DNA of 19,245 nucleotides from JANLUX01 sp031366005 (lineage in GTDB: Bacteria > Bacteroidota > Bacteroidia > AKYH767-A > OLB10), in the NCBI GenBank assembly GCA_031366005.1, contig JANLZB010000058.1, positions 1 through 19,245 on the forward strand, given 5' to 3'. How positions within the stretch are numbered: the stretch's first letter is position 1; each line of letters opens with the position of its first letter. Positions 5,332 to 12,652 of the stretch are shown here, one piece after another. The notes under the pieces are model-generated. The model had not been told where the DNA came from. It did not search any database and saw only the letters and a list, made by a program, of their open reading frames with translations. Both the position numbers and the translations under genes were made by a program.

Positions 5332-7716
5332 TTAATAAGTTCTAATAACCTTTATCGTTTGAGTAAACGAACCTGACTGATTTTCAATCTTAATAAAATA
5401 AATTCCGTTATTTAATTTTTCTGTTATTACAAATGAACGATTTACATTTTCATAAACCTTAATTATACGTCCAATAACATCTTCAACTTTAACAATCAGA
5501 TTTTCATCCGTTGAAACATTAATATTTAATGATTCATTAAATGGATTGGGATATGCTGACACTTGTTTTAAAGATGTGCCACTTGTATGTGCCATTCGAA
5601 CGCTTGAACAACTATCTTCAATAGTAGCTGTATTGGACTGTGAGCAACCAACATCATTAGTTACAGTCCAGTTATATTGTCCTGCACACTTATCAGTTAT
5701 ACTCGAAGTAGTTTCTCCCGAGTTCCATAAATAAGTATAAGTCGCAGGAGGATTAACCGTCAGACTTACGCTGCCATTACAAACAGCTATGCCAAAATTA
5801 CAAGGATTATTAGGAACTACATAAGCTGACACACTTGCATTGAACGAGCCGTTACCTGTAATTGTAACAGCGCTTGTACTGGAGCAGTTGTTTTTATCTG
5901 TTACAGTAACCGTATAAGTTCCTGCACAAAGCGCTGCTGCGGTTTTTGTTGTCTGACCATCTGACCACAGGTAATTATAAGGTTGGGTTCCTCCTTTTGG
6001 ATTTGCAGTAGCAGAACCATTACAGTTTGGTGAGCATCCTGTGTTATTTACTTTTGAAATAGTATGAGTGAGCCTTGTAGGTTGTTTAACTTTCCTTTGA
6101 CAAACGAAGGTGCAACCCTTTTTATCAGTTACGGTAACTGTATAATTCACATTGGCGCACACGCCTGTTATAGTAGCTGTTGTTTCACCGCTTGACCATA
6201 AATAAGTGAAAGGTCCACCATTTCCGCCTTTGCCACTAACTGTAATGCTGCCATCACATGCGCCATAACAGCTCACATTACTTACCGTAAATGTTGCACC
6301 TACTTTTCCTTTTTTAATACTAAACATTTTTTCAGCAGTACATTGTGTTACTGAATCAGTGACTGTTATAGTATAATGTCCTTCGCATAAATTGGAAATT
6401 GTTTTGGTAGTTTCTCCGTTACTCCATAAATAAGTATAATGACCGGTTCCTCCATTTACATTTGCAGTTATGCTTCCATCGCATGAGTTAGAGCATGTAG
6501 GCTGAATAACTTTTCCTGTAACATTTAAATGGCAAGGTTCACCTATAACTGTAATAGTAACTGTACAAAGTGACTGGGCACCACAATTATCTGTAATGGA
6601 AAATGTAACACTATAACTTCCACCACTACCTATTCCCGGTGTCCAGCTGAATACACTGCTAACAGGATTACCGGATGTTGGTAGAACAGGAGTCATGGTA
6701 GCACCAGAAGGCAAACCACCTGAATTTAATTCTACAATGTCACCTTCATCATCATCTGCACCGCTCACTGTAAACGAAACGAGTTCGTTTTCATTCACAT
6801 AAAAAATGGCTCCGCAAATCGAATCTTCATTGGTAAAATAAGGAGTGGAATTATTGGGAACACAAGAAACAACATGAATAAGAAAATCAACCGCTACCTG
6901 CGTTTTTAATGTGTCATTTACTTTATCACGGTCTTCAATTATTACCTGGCATGAATACAAATTGCCAAGAGATGCATTTAATGTGGTGTTCCATAATACC
7001 TGACCTGTATTATAATCAATTGTTAAATCAGTAGGTTGATTAAAAGTTGCAGAGCCACTTGCTTCAGCAGTTGTAGCCAGCCTGAAACGCAGTACAGAGG
7101 AGGAATCAACATCAAGCCCCGGAATAAAAAAAGTGGAAGCAGTACTTTGGTTTACATTAACCACTGCAGGCAAACTGCTGGTAGGAGGATGATTTCCTGA
7201 TGCAGTTTCAACATAAGTGAAGACACGGTAATCTCCATTTGGATTATTCAATTCAGCTCCTGAACGGCAGCAATCATTTATCTCCGCCAACCAGGGTATT
7301 CCACCATTGGAAGAGGAAGGATAATTATGATCAATTGTGGTTTTTACATTGCTGCCAGGTTCCAATGCCTGAGCCATTATCCAATTATCAGTAACATTGA
7401 TTGATATTACTTTGTATTGTAAAATACCGGTGAAATTACCATCCCCAAAAAAGAGTTGTGTTCCTCCAACGTTTTCAGTAATTATATCGCCCACAGCGGG
7501 TAAACCATCGCCTGCACTACCTGAAAACTGGTTGCGGGTAAAGGCATTTACCAATGTGAACCGCACATTATCTGATACAGCATTTAAACGTTGCCATGTT
7601 AAATGTCCATAACGGAAATGGGTAGCTTGTGCCTCCTGTGGAGTAAGAATTAAAAATGCGGATATTCCAAAGATTATCCCAAATAAGAATTTCATGAAAT
7701 GTCTGTTTTGTTTCAT
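5332..7716 (-). CDS. SprB-repeat cell-surface protein with T9SS C-terminal sorting domain
   Basis: This 794-residue protein is predicted to be exported by Sec and then passed through the type IX secretion system to the cell surface or medium. It has a signal peptide (hydrophobic 9-30, ending EAQA before THFRYG). A module of unknown fold follows (about 31-170), then cadherin/Ig-like regions (about 175-390, with FSWTPGIGSGGSYSVTFSITD). Four SprB-type repeats lie near 408-454, 482-531, 561-607 and 637-689, each with a C..(C)NGS start and a YLWS.GETT...C.G.Y..TVTD end. The type A sorting domain is at about 719-794 (SAYPNPFNESLNI to TIKVIRTY). Paired cysteines in every repeat suggest disulphides. 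SprB repeats were named from the Flavobacterium gliding adhesin, but they occur in many adhesins, so gliding is not implied. MKFLFG at residue 8 is an alternative start. Confidence 0.9.
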   Translation of the reverse strand: MKQNRHFMKFLFGIIFGISAFLILTPQEAQATHFRYGHLTWQRLNAVSDNVRFTLVNAFTRNQFSGSAGDGLPAVGDIITENVGGTQLFFGDGNFTGILQYKVISINVTDNWIMAQALEPGSNVKTTIDHNYPSSSNGGIPWLAEINDCCRSGAELNNPNGDYRVFTYVETASGNHPPTSSLPAVVNVNQSTASTFFIPGLDVDSSSVLRFRLATTAEASGSATFNQPTDLTIDYNTGQVLWNTTLNASLGNLYSCQVIIEDRDKVNDTLKTQVAVDFLIHVVSCVPNNSTPYFTNEDSICGAIFYVNENELVSFTVSGADDDEGDIVELNSGGLPSGATMTPVLPTSGNPVSSVFSWTPGIGSGGSYSVTFSITDNCGAQSLCTVTITVIGEPCHLNVTGKVIQPTCSNSCDGSITANVNGGTGHYTYLWSNGETTKTISNLCEGHYTITVTDSVTQCTAEKMFSIKKGKVGATFTVSNVSCYGACDGSITVSGKGGNGGPFTYLWSSGETTATITGVCANVNYTVTVTDKKGCTFVCQRKVKQPTRLTHTISKVNNTGCSPNCNGSATANPKGGTQPYNYLWSDGQTTKTAAALCAGTYTVTVTDKNNCSSTSAVTITGNGSFNASVSAYVVPNNPCNFGIAVCNGSVSLTVNPPATYTYLWNSGETTSSITDKCAGQYNWTVTNDVGCSQSNTATIEDSCSSVRMAHTSGTSLKQVSAYPNPFNESLNINVSTDENLIVKVEDVIGRIIKVYENVNRSFVITEKLNNGIYFIKIENQSGSFTQTIKVIRTY

Positions 7717-7850
7717 TATTGTATTGTTTTAGTTTATCGTCATAAATATGCCACGGAACTGCCTGATTTGCTCAAGATGCAGACAGGATACAATATTCGT
7801 GATATTAAGCGATATAATAACTATATGAACTATTATTTTTTTTGAAGCTA

Positions 7851-7888
7851 TTATGTTTCAATAAAAAATCTTTTTTATAGAAACATAA
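7851..7888. repeat. Long AT-rich near-perfect palindrome (38 bp)
   Basis: TTATGTTTC (7851-7859) pairs with GAAACATAA (7880-7888). After one A-A mismatch ATAAAAAA (7861-7868) pairs with TTTTTTAT (7871-7878) around a 2-base centre. It sits between two divergent gene starts rather than at a gene end, so it is not an obvious terminator. Confidence 0.75.
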
Positions 7889-7976
7889 AATTTCGCAATA
7901 CCGATGAAATAACAAAATTTTCTCTGATTCAATTTTAGTTTTGGCAGGCATCAATTTTGTTATCAGTTGTAATTGA

Positions 7977-8005
7977 TTTGGAGAATTTAAAGATGACTAA
8001 TTTTG
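7977..8005 (+). promoter_or_regulatory. Bacteroidota-type promoter for clpS and the M48 gene
   Basis: TTTG (7977-7980) and TAATTTTG (7998-8005) are 17 bases apart and both match the -33 and -7 consensus. The expected transcript start near 8012 is about 15 bases before the clpS ATG at 8027. Confidence 0.65.
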
Positions 8006-8026
8006 CTGTACACAAATTCTGAACAA

Positions 8027-8305
8027 ATGAGCAATTACAGTCCGAAAACAGAGGTAGAGGTATCAATACTCCAAAAAGAAAAAAAGGAAAACCATCTTGT
8101 TTTGCACAACGATGATGTAAACACATTTGAGTGGGTGATAGAATCTTTAATCACTATTTGCAAACATGATTACACACAGGCAGAACAATGCGCTTTTATT
8201 GTACACAACAATGGAAAGTGTACTGTGAAGGACGGAGTTATCGAAAAATTAAAGCCTTTAAAAGAAGGTTTAGTTGACCGAGGTTTATCAGTAACCATTG
8301 ATTAA
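8027..8305 (+). CDS. clpS: ATP-dependent Clp protease adaptor ClpS
   Basis: ClpS delivers substrates, classically those with N-end-rule destabilising residues, to the ClpA or ClpC unfoldase of the Clp protease in the cytoplasm. The 92-residue product from ATG 8027 has the family core: HLVLHNDDVNTFEWVIESL near 23-41, where NDD and T-F-E form the substrate pocket and unfoldase contact, then a helix with QAEQCAFIVHNNGKC (51-65) carrying the expected pocket histidine H60, then the strand-helix-strand end RGLSVTID. The charged N-terminus (PKTEVEVSILQKEKKE) fits the flexible extension of the family. I chose ATG 8027 over the upstream TTG at 8003 because the TTG lies inside the -7 box. The M48 gene starts 13 bases downstream, so the two are probably co-transcribed. 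Confidence 0.93.
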   Translation: MSNYSPKTEVEVSILQKEKKENHLVLHNDDVNTFEWVIESLITICKHDYTQAEQCAFIVHNNGKCTVKDGVIEKLKPLKEGLVDRGLSVTID

Positions 8306-8318
8306 ATAATCATCATAT

Positions 8319-9122
8319 ATGAAAAAGCATTTTTCCTTCTTCATTGCAGTAACAGTTTTAAGTTTGGGATGCAGCAAAGTGCCCATCACTAATCGTAACC
8401 AGATGAATTTGCTTCCGGAAAGCGAAATGATTTCAATGGGACTTACCAGCTATAATGAATTTCTGCAACAGAACCCTCCTGTAACTCCAACAGATGCTGA
8501 TGCACAAATGGTGAAAACAGTTGGAACCAGGATACAAGGTGGAGTTACCAGTTATCTGAGCCAAAATAAAATGGCCGATCGCATAAATGGTTATAAATGG
8601 GAATTTAATTTGGTGAAAAGTAAAGAGGTGAATGCATGGTGTATGCCTGGTGGTAAAGTTGTAGTTTACTCAGGGATTTTACCTGTTACTCAAAATGAAA
8701 ACGCATTAGCAATTGTTATGGGGCATGAGATTGCACATGCAGTGGCGCGTCATGGTAATGAGCGCATGAGCCAGATGATGGTTCAGCAGTTGGGTGGAGT
8801 TGCGCTTGATGTGGCGTTGGCACAGAAAAGTGCACAGACACGTGCTATTTTTAACACAGCTTACGGTGCGGGAACTACCCTTGGTGTATTGCTGCCTTAC
8901 TCACGCCTTCAGGAGAGCGAAGCTGATAAGCTGGGATTAATTTTTGCTGCTATAGCAGGATACGATCCGCGTGAAGCGCCAAAATTCTGGCAACGTATGT
9001 CGCAGCAAAGTGGTGGGGGCAAACCTCCTGAATTTTTAAGTACCCACCCGAGTGATCAGAAACGGATACAGGACCTACAGGCTTTTATGCCGGAGGCAAT
9101 GAAGTATTATAAGCCGAAGTAA
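8319..9122 (+). CDS. M48-family zinc metalloprotease lipoprotein
   Basis: The product is a predicted envelope protease, related to the BepA/LoiP/YcaL group that handles misfolded outer-membrane proteins in Proteobacteria. The 267-residue protein begins with a lipoprotein signal; the lipobox LSLGC puts the lipidated cysteine at residue 18. The zinc site is complete: HEIAH at 136-140 inside AIVMGHEIAHAVARHGNERM, and the third ligand glutamate at about E199 within SRLQESEADKLG. Upstream GGKVVVYSGILPV (111-123) is the usual strand next to the active site. The C-terminal STHPSDQKRIQDL is a common M48 ending. It lies 13 bases after clpS and shares its promoter, pairing a cytoplasmic proteolysis adaptor with an envelope protease. 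Substrates cannot be read from sequence. Confidence 0.9.
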   Translation: MKKHFSFFIAVTVLSLGCSKVPITNRNQMNLLPESEMISMGLTSYNEFLQQNPPVTPTDADAQMVKTVGTRIQGGVTSYLSQNKMADRINGYKWEFNLVKSKEVNAWCMPGGKVVVYSGILPVTQNENALAIVMGHEIAHAVARHGNERMSQMMVQQLGGVALDVALAQKSAQTRAIFNTAYGAGTTLGVLLPYSRLQESEADKLGLIFAAIAGYDPREAPKFWQRMSQQSGGGKPPEFLSTHPSDQKRIQDLQAFMPEAMKYYKPK

Positions 9123-9242
9123 AGGAGTATTAATTCGAACATTTTCTTTCCCTAAACGAATGCATTTGCAACACAATTTTAATGTGAAATAGAGAGAAGG
9201 CAGGAATTTTATAAGTTCTTTCCATTTACAACATAAAATATT

Positions 9243-9265
9243 TATTAACTAATACATTAAATACT
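9243..9265 (+). repeat. Repeat-derived leader immediately before the VOC gene start
   Basis: The bases before ATG 9266 consist of ATTAACTAA, then TACATTAAATA, then CT. The same two blocks in the same order precede the M61 start codon at 10436, there separated by four extra bases (TTAA). No Shine-Dalgarno or consensus -7 box is present in this leader. Confidence 0.6.
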
Positions 9266-9727
9266 ATGCAGAAAATAATCCCAAACCTCTGGTTTGACGG
9301 CAATGCGAAAGAAGCCGCAGACTACTACTTGTCGGTTTTCAAAGACGGTAAAATCATTAACACTACTTATTATCCAAAGACAGAAGCCGAAGGATTAGCT
9401 GATTTTCAAAAAGATTTTGCTGGCAAAATTCTTACCGTTGAGTTTGAAATTTTGAACATGCGGTTTATTGGTATCAATGCTGGTCCGTTATTCAAATTCA
9501 ATGAAGCTGTTTCATTTATGATACCCTGCAAAGACCAAAAAGAAATTGACTATTATTGGAATGCGCTCACAACAAATGGTGGTCAGGAAAGTGTATGCGG
9601 ATGGCTTAAAGACAAATATGGATTAAGTTGGCAGGTCTGTCCTGAAAACTGGGAAGAACTCAACAAAAAACCCGGAGCATTCAAAAAAATGATGGGCATG
9701 AAGAAACTAATTATTGCGGACTTTTAA
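9266..9727 (+). CDS. PhnB-like VOC superfamily protein
   Basis: This is a 153-residue protein of the glyoxalase/bleomycin-resistance (VOC) fold, PhnB-like subgroup (older annotations say 3-demethylubiquinone-9 methyltransferase, which is not a reliable function). Visible marks are the N-terminus KIIPNLWFDGNAKEAADYYLSVF, GINAGPLFKFNEAVSFMIPC (about 69-88) and the C-terminal half ending WLKDKYGLSWQVCPENWEEL. The ligand and reaction are unknown. The C-terminus KKMMGMKKLIIADF stops where related proteins, as I recall them, run on for several residues, so it may be slightly shortened. It stands alone: 143 bases after the M48 gene and 135 before the GNAT gene. Its leader is nearly shared with the M61 gene. 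Confidence 0.82.
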   Translation: MQKIIPNLWFDGNAKEAADYYLSVFKDGKIINTTYYPKTEAEGLADFQKDFAGKILTVEFEILNMRFIGINAGPLFKFNEAVSFMIPCKDQKEIDYYWNALTTNGGQESVCGWLKDKYGLSWQVCPENWEELNKKPGAFKKMMGMKKLIIADF

Positions 9728-9740
9728 AGTATTTTTTTCC

Positions 9741-9773
9741 CTCGTCTCGAGCGTGCTTGTAGCTCGTTCGCTG
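9741..9773. repeat. GC-rich short dyad in an AT-rich intergenic region
   Basis: CGAGC (9748-9752) pairs with GCTCG (9762-9766) around a 9-base loop, within about 33 bases much richer in GC than their surroundings. It resembles short dispersed intergenic repeats I have seen in Bacteroidota genomes, but with one copy in the window this stays tentative. Confidence 0.35.
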
Positions 9774-9862
9774 TGTGTTTCAACTTCTGCACAAAAACAA
9801 ATACAGAAATCCTTTCTTAATTTTTCTTTCATTACCGTGCAATCTGTTTTCTTTGCGCTTCC

Positions 9863-10327
9863 ATGAAGGTTCAGGAGGAAATAGTATCTATTAACGGTCA
9901 ATCCTATTTAATCAGCACCGATAAAAACAGGTTGGATATTGATTTCATTACTGATTATTTAATTAATCACACTTACTGGGCGAGCACACGCACTTTAGAA
10001 CAGGTAAATACTTCCATTGAACATTCATTGTGTTTCGGGGTTTATTATGAAAACAAACAAATTGCTTTTGGCAGAGTCATGAGTGATTTTGCAACATTTG
10101 CCTACCTCGCTGATGTGTTTGTTGTAAATGATTTTCGCGGAAGAGGAATTTCAAAAGAACTGTTGAAATTTATTCTGGCACATCCGCATTTGCAAAAGCT
10201 CCGGAGATTTATGCTTGCCACACGAGATGCACACGGGTTGTATGAAAAATTTGGTTTTAAAGAATTGCATTTTCCAGAGCGATGGATGGAATTATACACA
10301 CCCACAACGGATGATCCGAATCAGTAA
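9863..10327 (+). CDS. GNAT-family N-acetyltransferase
   Basis: A 154-residue acetyl-CoA-dependent acyltransferase; the acceptor substrate is not known. The GNAT core is clear: FGRVMSDFATFAYLADVFVVNDFRGRGISKELLKFIL (about 69-105) holds the central strand and the pyrophosphate-binding loop RGRGIS, and DAHGLYEKFGFKEL (about 122-135) is the usual C-terminal helix and strand. The N-terminal part (INGQSYLISTDKNRLDIDFITDYL) is typical of small bacterial GNAT proteins described as acting on amino acids or small amines, but that is only analogy. The ATG start sits downstream of a weak TTTCTTTG element at 9848-9855. There is no close operon partner. Confidence 0.9.
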   Translation: MKVQEEIVSINGQSYLISTDKNRLDIDFITDYLINHTYWASTRTLEQVNTSIEHSLCFGVYYENKQIAFGRVMSDFATFAYLADVFVVNDFRGRGISKELLKFILAHPHLQKLRRFMLATRDAHGLYEKFGFKELHFPERWMELYTPTTDDPNQ

Positions 10328-10346
10328 GAAAAATAAAAAATAAATT

Positions 10347-10435
10347 GCTAATGTGTTAATGTGCTAATTCATTGAAGCAGGCATTATCAAATTATCAAAT
10401 TATCAAATTACATTAACTAATTAATACATTAAATA
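10347..10435 (+). repeat. Octamer-periodic repeats leading into the M61 start codon
   Basis: Three 8-base units related to GYTAATGT occupy 10347-10370. ATTATCAA then occurs three times in perfect tandem (10383-10406). After a 5-base partial unit, three ATTAA-type octamers (ATTAACTA, ATTAATAC, ATTAAATA; 10412-10435) end exactly at the ATG of the next gene. The whole 5' leader of that gene is therefore simple-repeat DNA. Confidence 0.75.
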
Positions 10436-12205
10436 ATGCGCTATAGCTTCTCCGTTTCGCAACCATCCACACATTATGTTGAACTTGAATTAATAATTGA
10501 TGATGTTGAAGGGGAAATCTTGCAATTACAATTACCATCTTGGCGGCCTGGAAGATACGAGCTTGGCAACTTCGCAAAAAACATACAACGATGGAATGCT
10601 TATGATGCTGCTGGAAACATTTTAAAGCATTTGAAACTAACAAAAGATTTATGGGAAGTTGAAACCAACGGCTCCAAAACAATTATTATTAAATACAATT
10701 ATTATGCTGCACAGGCTGATGCAGGTGCATGTTGGTCAGATGAAAAAATGCTTTACATCAATCCTGTTCATTGCATGTTGTACGTGCCTGAAAGGATAAA
10801 TGAAAAGTGCGAGGTTGAATTAAACATCCCTGCAGATTGGAAAGTAGCTTGCGGATTAAAATCAATTGATCACATTTTATATGCAGATAATTTTCATGAG
10901 CTGGTTGATTCACCCTTTATCGCCTCAGCAACATTGCAGCATGAAAGTTATCAAGTAAATAATATACCGTTTCACATCTGGATAGAGGGAGATTGCAAAC
11001 CGGACTGGGAAAGAATAATTAAAGATTTTAAAGCGTTCACGATTGTTCAGTTGGAGATGATGAAATCATTCCCTGTAAAAGATTATCATTTCCTCCTCCT
11101 GGTTTTACCTTACCGTTTTTATCATGGAGTTGAGCATACTAACAGTACAGTGCTTGCATTGGGTCCCGGTTATCAATTAATGAAAGATGATTTGTACAAT
11201 GATTTAATTGGTGTAGCCTCACACGAATTATTTCATGCGTGGAATATTAAAACCATTCGCCCTGCCGATATGTATCCTTATAATTATACAAAGGAGAATT
11301 ACAGTAGGTTGGGTTGGGTTTATGAGGGCTTTACAACTTACTATGGCGATTTATTTCTTGCACGTTCCGGATTTTTTTCTGCAAAGAATTATTTTAATGA
11401 AATCAACATGCGGCTGCAACGTCACATGGACAACTATGGCAGATTTAATTTGTCAGTTGCAGATTCAAGTTTTGATACCTGGCTGGATGGATACACACCA
11501 GGAATTCCGAATCGCAAAACTTCCATTTATGATGAGGGCAGCTTGATTGCACTAATCCTTGATCTTTTCATTCGCAAAAATTCCAAACAGAAAAATTCAT
11601 TAGATGATGTAATGCGATCATTGTATAACGATTTTGCATTAAAACACAGGGGATATGTTGAGCACGATGTTAAAACATTGGTTGAATATTTTGCAGGAAA
11701 ACCAGCTGATGAAATTTTTAATCGTTTTATCAATGGAAAGGAATCGTATGAAAATTATTTACAGGAATTACTTGATAATGTTGGATGCTATATCAGCAAA
11801 ATTAAATCGCCTTTGATTTTTGAAGAGCGATTAGGTTTTAAAGTAATTGCAGAAGGATCTGTTTTAAAAGTATCATTCATAGCACCCGGTTCGCCTGCTG
11901 ATAAATCAGGTTTGTCAAAAGATGATGAATTCATTTGTGTAAATGACTTTAAAGTGGAGACCAACAACTTAGATGATGTAATACGCTATGCAATTGATAA
12001 ACCTGAGAGTATGCCTCCCCTCTCCTTTGGAGAAGGGCAGGGGGTGAGGCTTGAAGTATTCACGCAAAAAAAGAAACGCGTATTGAATCTCCAGGCAACT
12101 GAAGAAACTTTTTACAATCGTTATAAATTAGAATTGATTAAGGATGCAACCAATGAACAACAAAAACATTTTGGTGATTGGACAGGAATAAATCTTAAAT
12201 CCTAA
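10436..12205 (+). CDS. M61-family metallopeptidase with PDZ domain
   Basis: A 589-residue zinc aminopeptidase-like protein of family M61 (the glycyl aminopeptidase family). Residues 1-180 form the N-terminal beta domain, with the family's early WRPGRYELGNFAKNI (36-50). The catalytic domain has HELFH at 263-267, followed by AWN, and the expected third zinc ligand E297 in VYEGFTTYYGDL. A PDZ domain occupies about 465-560 (APGSPADKSGLSKDDEFICVN). No signal peptide is visible, so it is either cytoplasmic or exported in an unrecognised way. Odd feature: residues about 526-538 (MPPLSFGEGQGVR) are encoded by a GC-rich REP-like palindrome unlike the surrounding sequence, apparently inserted in frame into a PDZ loop. 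The leader is octamer repeat, without a visible promoter. RidA converges with 16 bases between stops. Confidence 0.92.
   Translation: MRYSFSVSQPSTHYVELELIIDDVEGEILQLQLPSWRPGRYELGNFAKNIQRWNAYDAAGNILKHLKLTKDLWEVETNGSKTIIIKYNYYAAQADAGACWSDEKMLYINPVHCMLYVPERINEKCEVELNIPADWKVACGLKSIDHILYADNFHELVDSPFIASATLQHESYQVNNIPFHIWIEGDCKPDWERIIKDFKAFTIVQLEMMKSFPVKDYHFLLLVLPYRFYHGVEHTNSTVLALGPGYQLMKDDLYNDLIGVASHELFHAWNIKTIRPADMYPYNYTKENYSRLGWVYEGFTTYYGDLFLARSGFFSAKNYFNEINMRLQRHMDNYGRFNLSVADSSFDTWLDGYTPGIPNRKTSIYDEGSLIALILDLFIRKNSKQKNSLDDVMRSLYNDFALKHRGYVEHDVKTLVEYFAGKPADEIFNRFINGKESYENYLQELLDNVGCYISKIKSPLIFEERLGFKVIAEGSVLKVSFIAPGSPADKSGLSKDDEFICVNDFKVETNNLDDVIRYAIDKPESMPPLSFGEGQGVRLEVFTQKKKRVLNLQATEETFYNRYKLELIKDATNEQQKHFGDWTGINLKS
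12014..12049. repeat. REP-like GC-rich palindrome inside the M61 coding region
   Basis: CCCCTCTCC, TTT, then GGAGAAGGG form a near-perfect hairpin, followed by CAGGGGGTGAGG, which mirrors the leading CCTCCCC. The composition is sharply different from the AT-rich gene around it. I recognise the CCCTCTCCTTTGGAGAGGG type as a common dispersed repeat in Bacteroidota; a copy count would confirm this. Confidence 0.7.
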
Positions 12206-12221
12206 ATCAATCAATCCAAAA

Positions 12222-12599
12222 TTATTTCACTGCAATCATGCTAATTTCAACATTGGCATCCAAAGGCAAACGAACAACTCCCACTGTTTCCCGTGCCGGA
12301 AAATCAGCGTTGAAATAAATGCTGTACACATCGTTCATTCTTTTAAACAAATCCATGTCTTTCATAAAAATGGTGACTTTTACAACATGAGAAAAATCGA
12401 ATCCTGCTTTCGTTAAAATAGTATTCAGGTTTTTCATTACCTGCTTAGTTTCGCTTTCAATATTTTCAGTTATTAGTTTCCCGCTTGACGGATCAATACC
12501 AACTTGACCGGAAGTAAACAACATATTTCCCGCCATCACTCCCTGGCTATAAGGACCCACTGGAGTGGGAGCATCATTTGTTTGAATAATAGTTTTCAT
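12222..12599 (-). CDS. RidA (YjgF/YER057c/UK114) family enamine/imine deaminase
   Basis: RidA proteins hydrolyse reactive 2-aminoacrylate-type enamines and imines released by PLP enzymes, yielding 2-oxoacids and ammonia and so protecting other enzymes; they act as cytoplasmic trimers. From ATG 12599 the protein has 125 residues with the complete family pattern: APTPVGPYSQGVMAGNMLFTSGQ (10-32), the catalytic-site arginine R103 in FPARETV, and E118 in LDANVEISMIAV. The frame extends 12 codons further upstream (MHLFLSINKLYI), but MKTIIQTNDAP is the normal family start, and the candidate -7 box lies within that extension. It is divergent from the pabA gene with 53 bases between starts. Which imines it treats cannot be said; some relatives have other roles. 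Confidence 0.93.
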   Translation of the reverse strand: MKTIIQTNDAPTPVGPYSQGVMAGNMLFTSGQVGIDPSSGKLITENIESETKQVMKNLNTILTKAGFDFSHVVKVTIFMKDMDLFKRMNDVYSIYFNADFPARETVGVVRLPLDANVEISMIAVK

Positions 12600-12620
12600 A
12601 ATATAAAGTTTATTAATGCT

Positions 12621-12628
12621 CAAAAATA
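12621..12628 (-). promoter_or_regulatory. Candidate -7 element for the RidA gene
   Basis: The minus strand reads TATTTTTG, a full TAnnTTTG match, 21 bases from the ATG at 12599. No convincing -33 element was found. The box is identical to the one before accA. Confidence 0.45.
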
Positions 12629-12652
12629 AATGCATTCACTTAATTTGCAGTT

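Larger units (their letters stand above)
7717..8026. other. Divergent intergenic region between the SprB-repeat gene and clpS
   Basis: These 310 bases are strongly AT-rich and hold no credible gene. They contain a 38-base near-perfect palindrome (7851-7888) and the clpS promoter (7977-8005). I could not find a full consensus promoter for the SprB-repeat gene. Confidence 0.6.

Noticed and set aside
5332..7716. Gliding motility locus based on SprB repeats
   Set aside because: SprB repeats occur in many surface proteins and no sprC, sprD, sprF or gld gene is present in the window.
8003..8027. Upstream TTG start for ClpS
   Set aside because: The codon lies within the TAATTTTG promoter element; ATG 8027 gives the normal family length.
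10383..10410. CRISPR-like array
   Set aside because: The units are 8-base direct tandem repeats with no spacers and no cas genes nearby.
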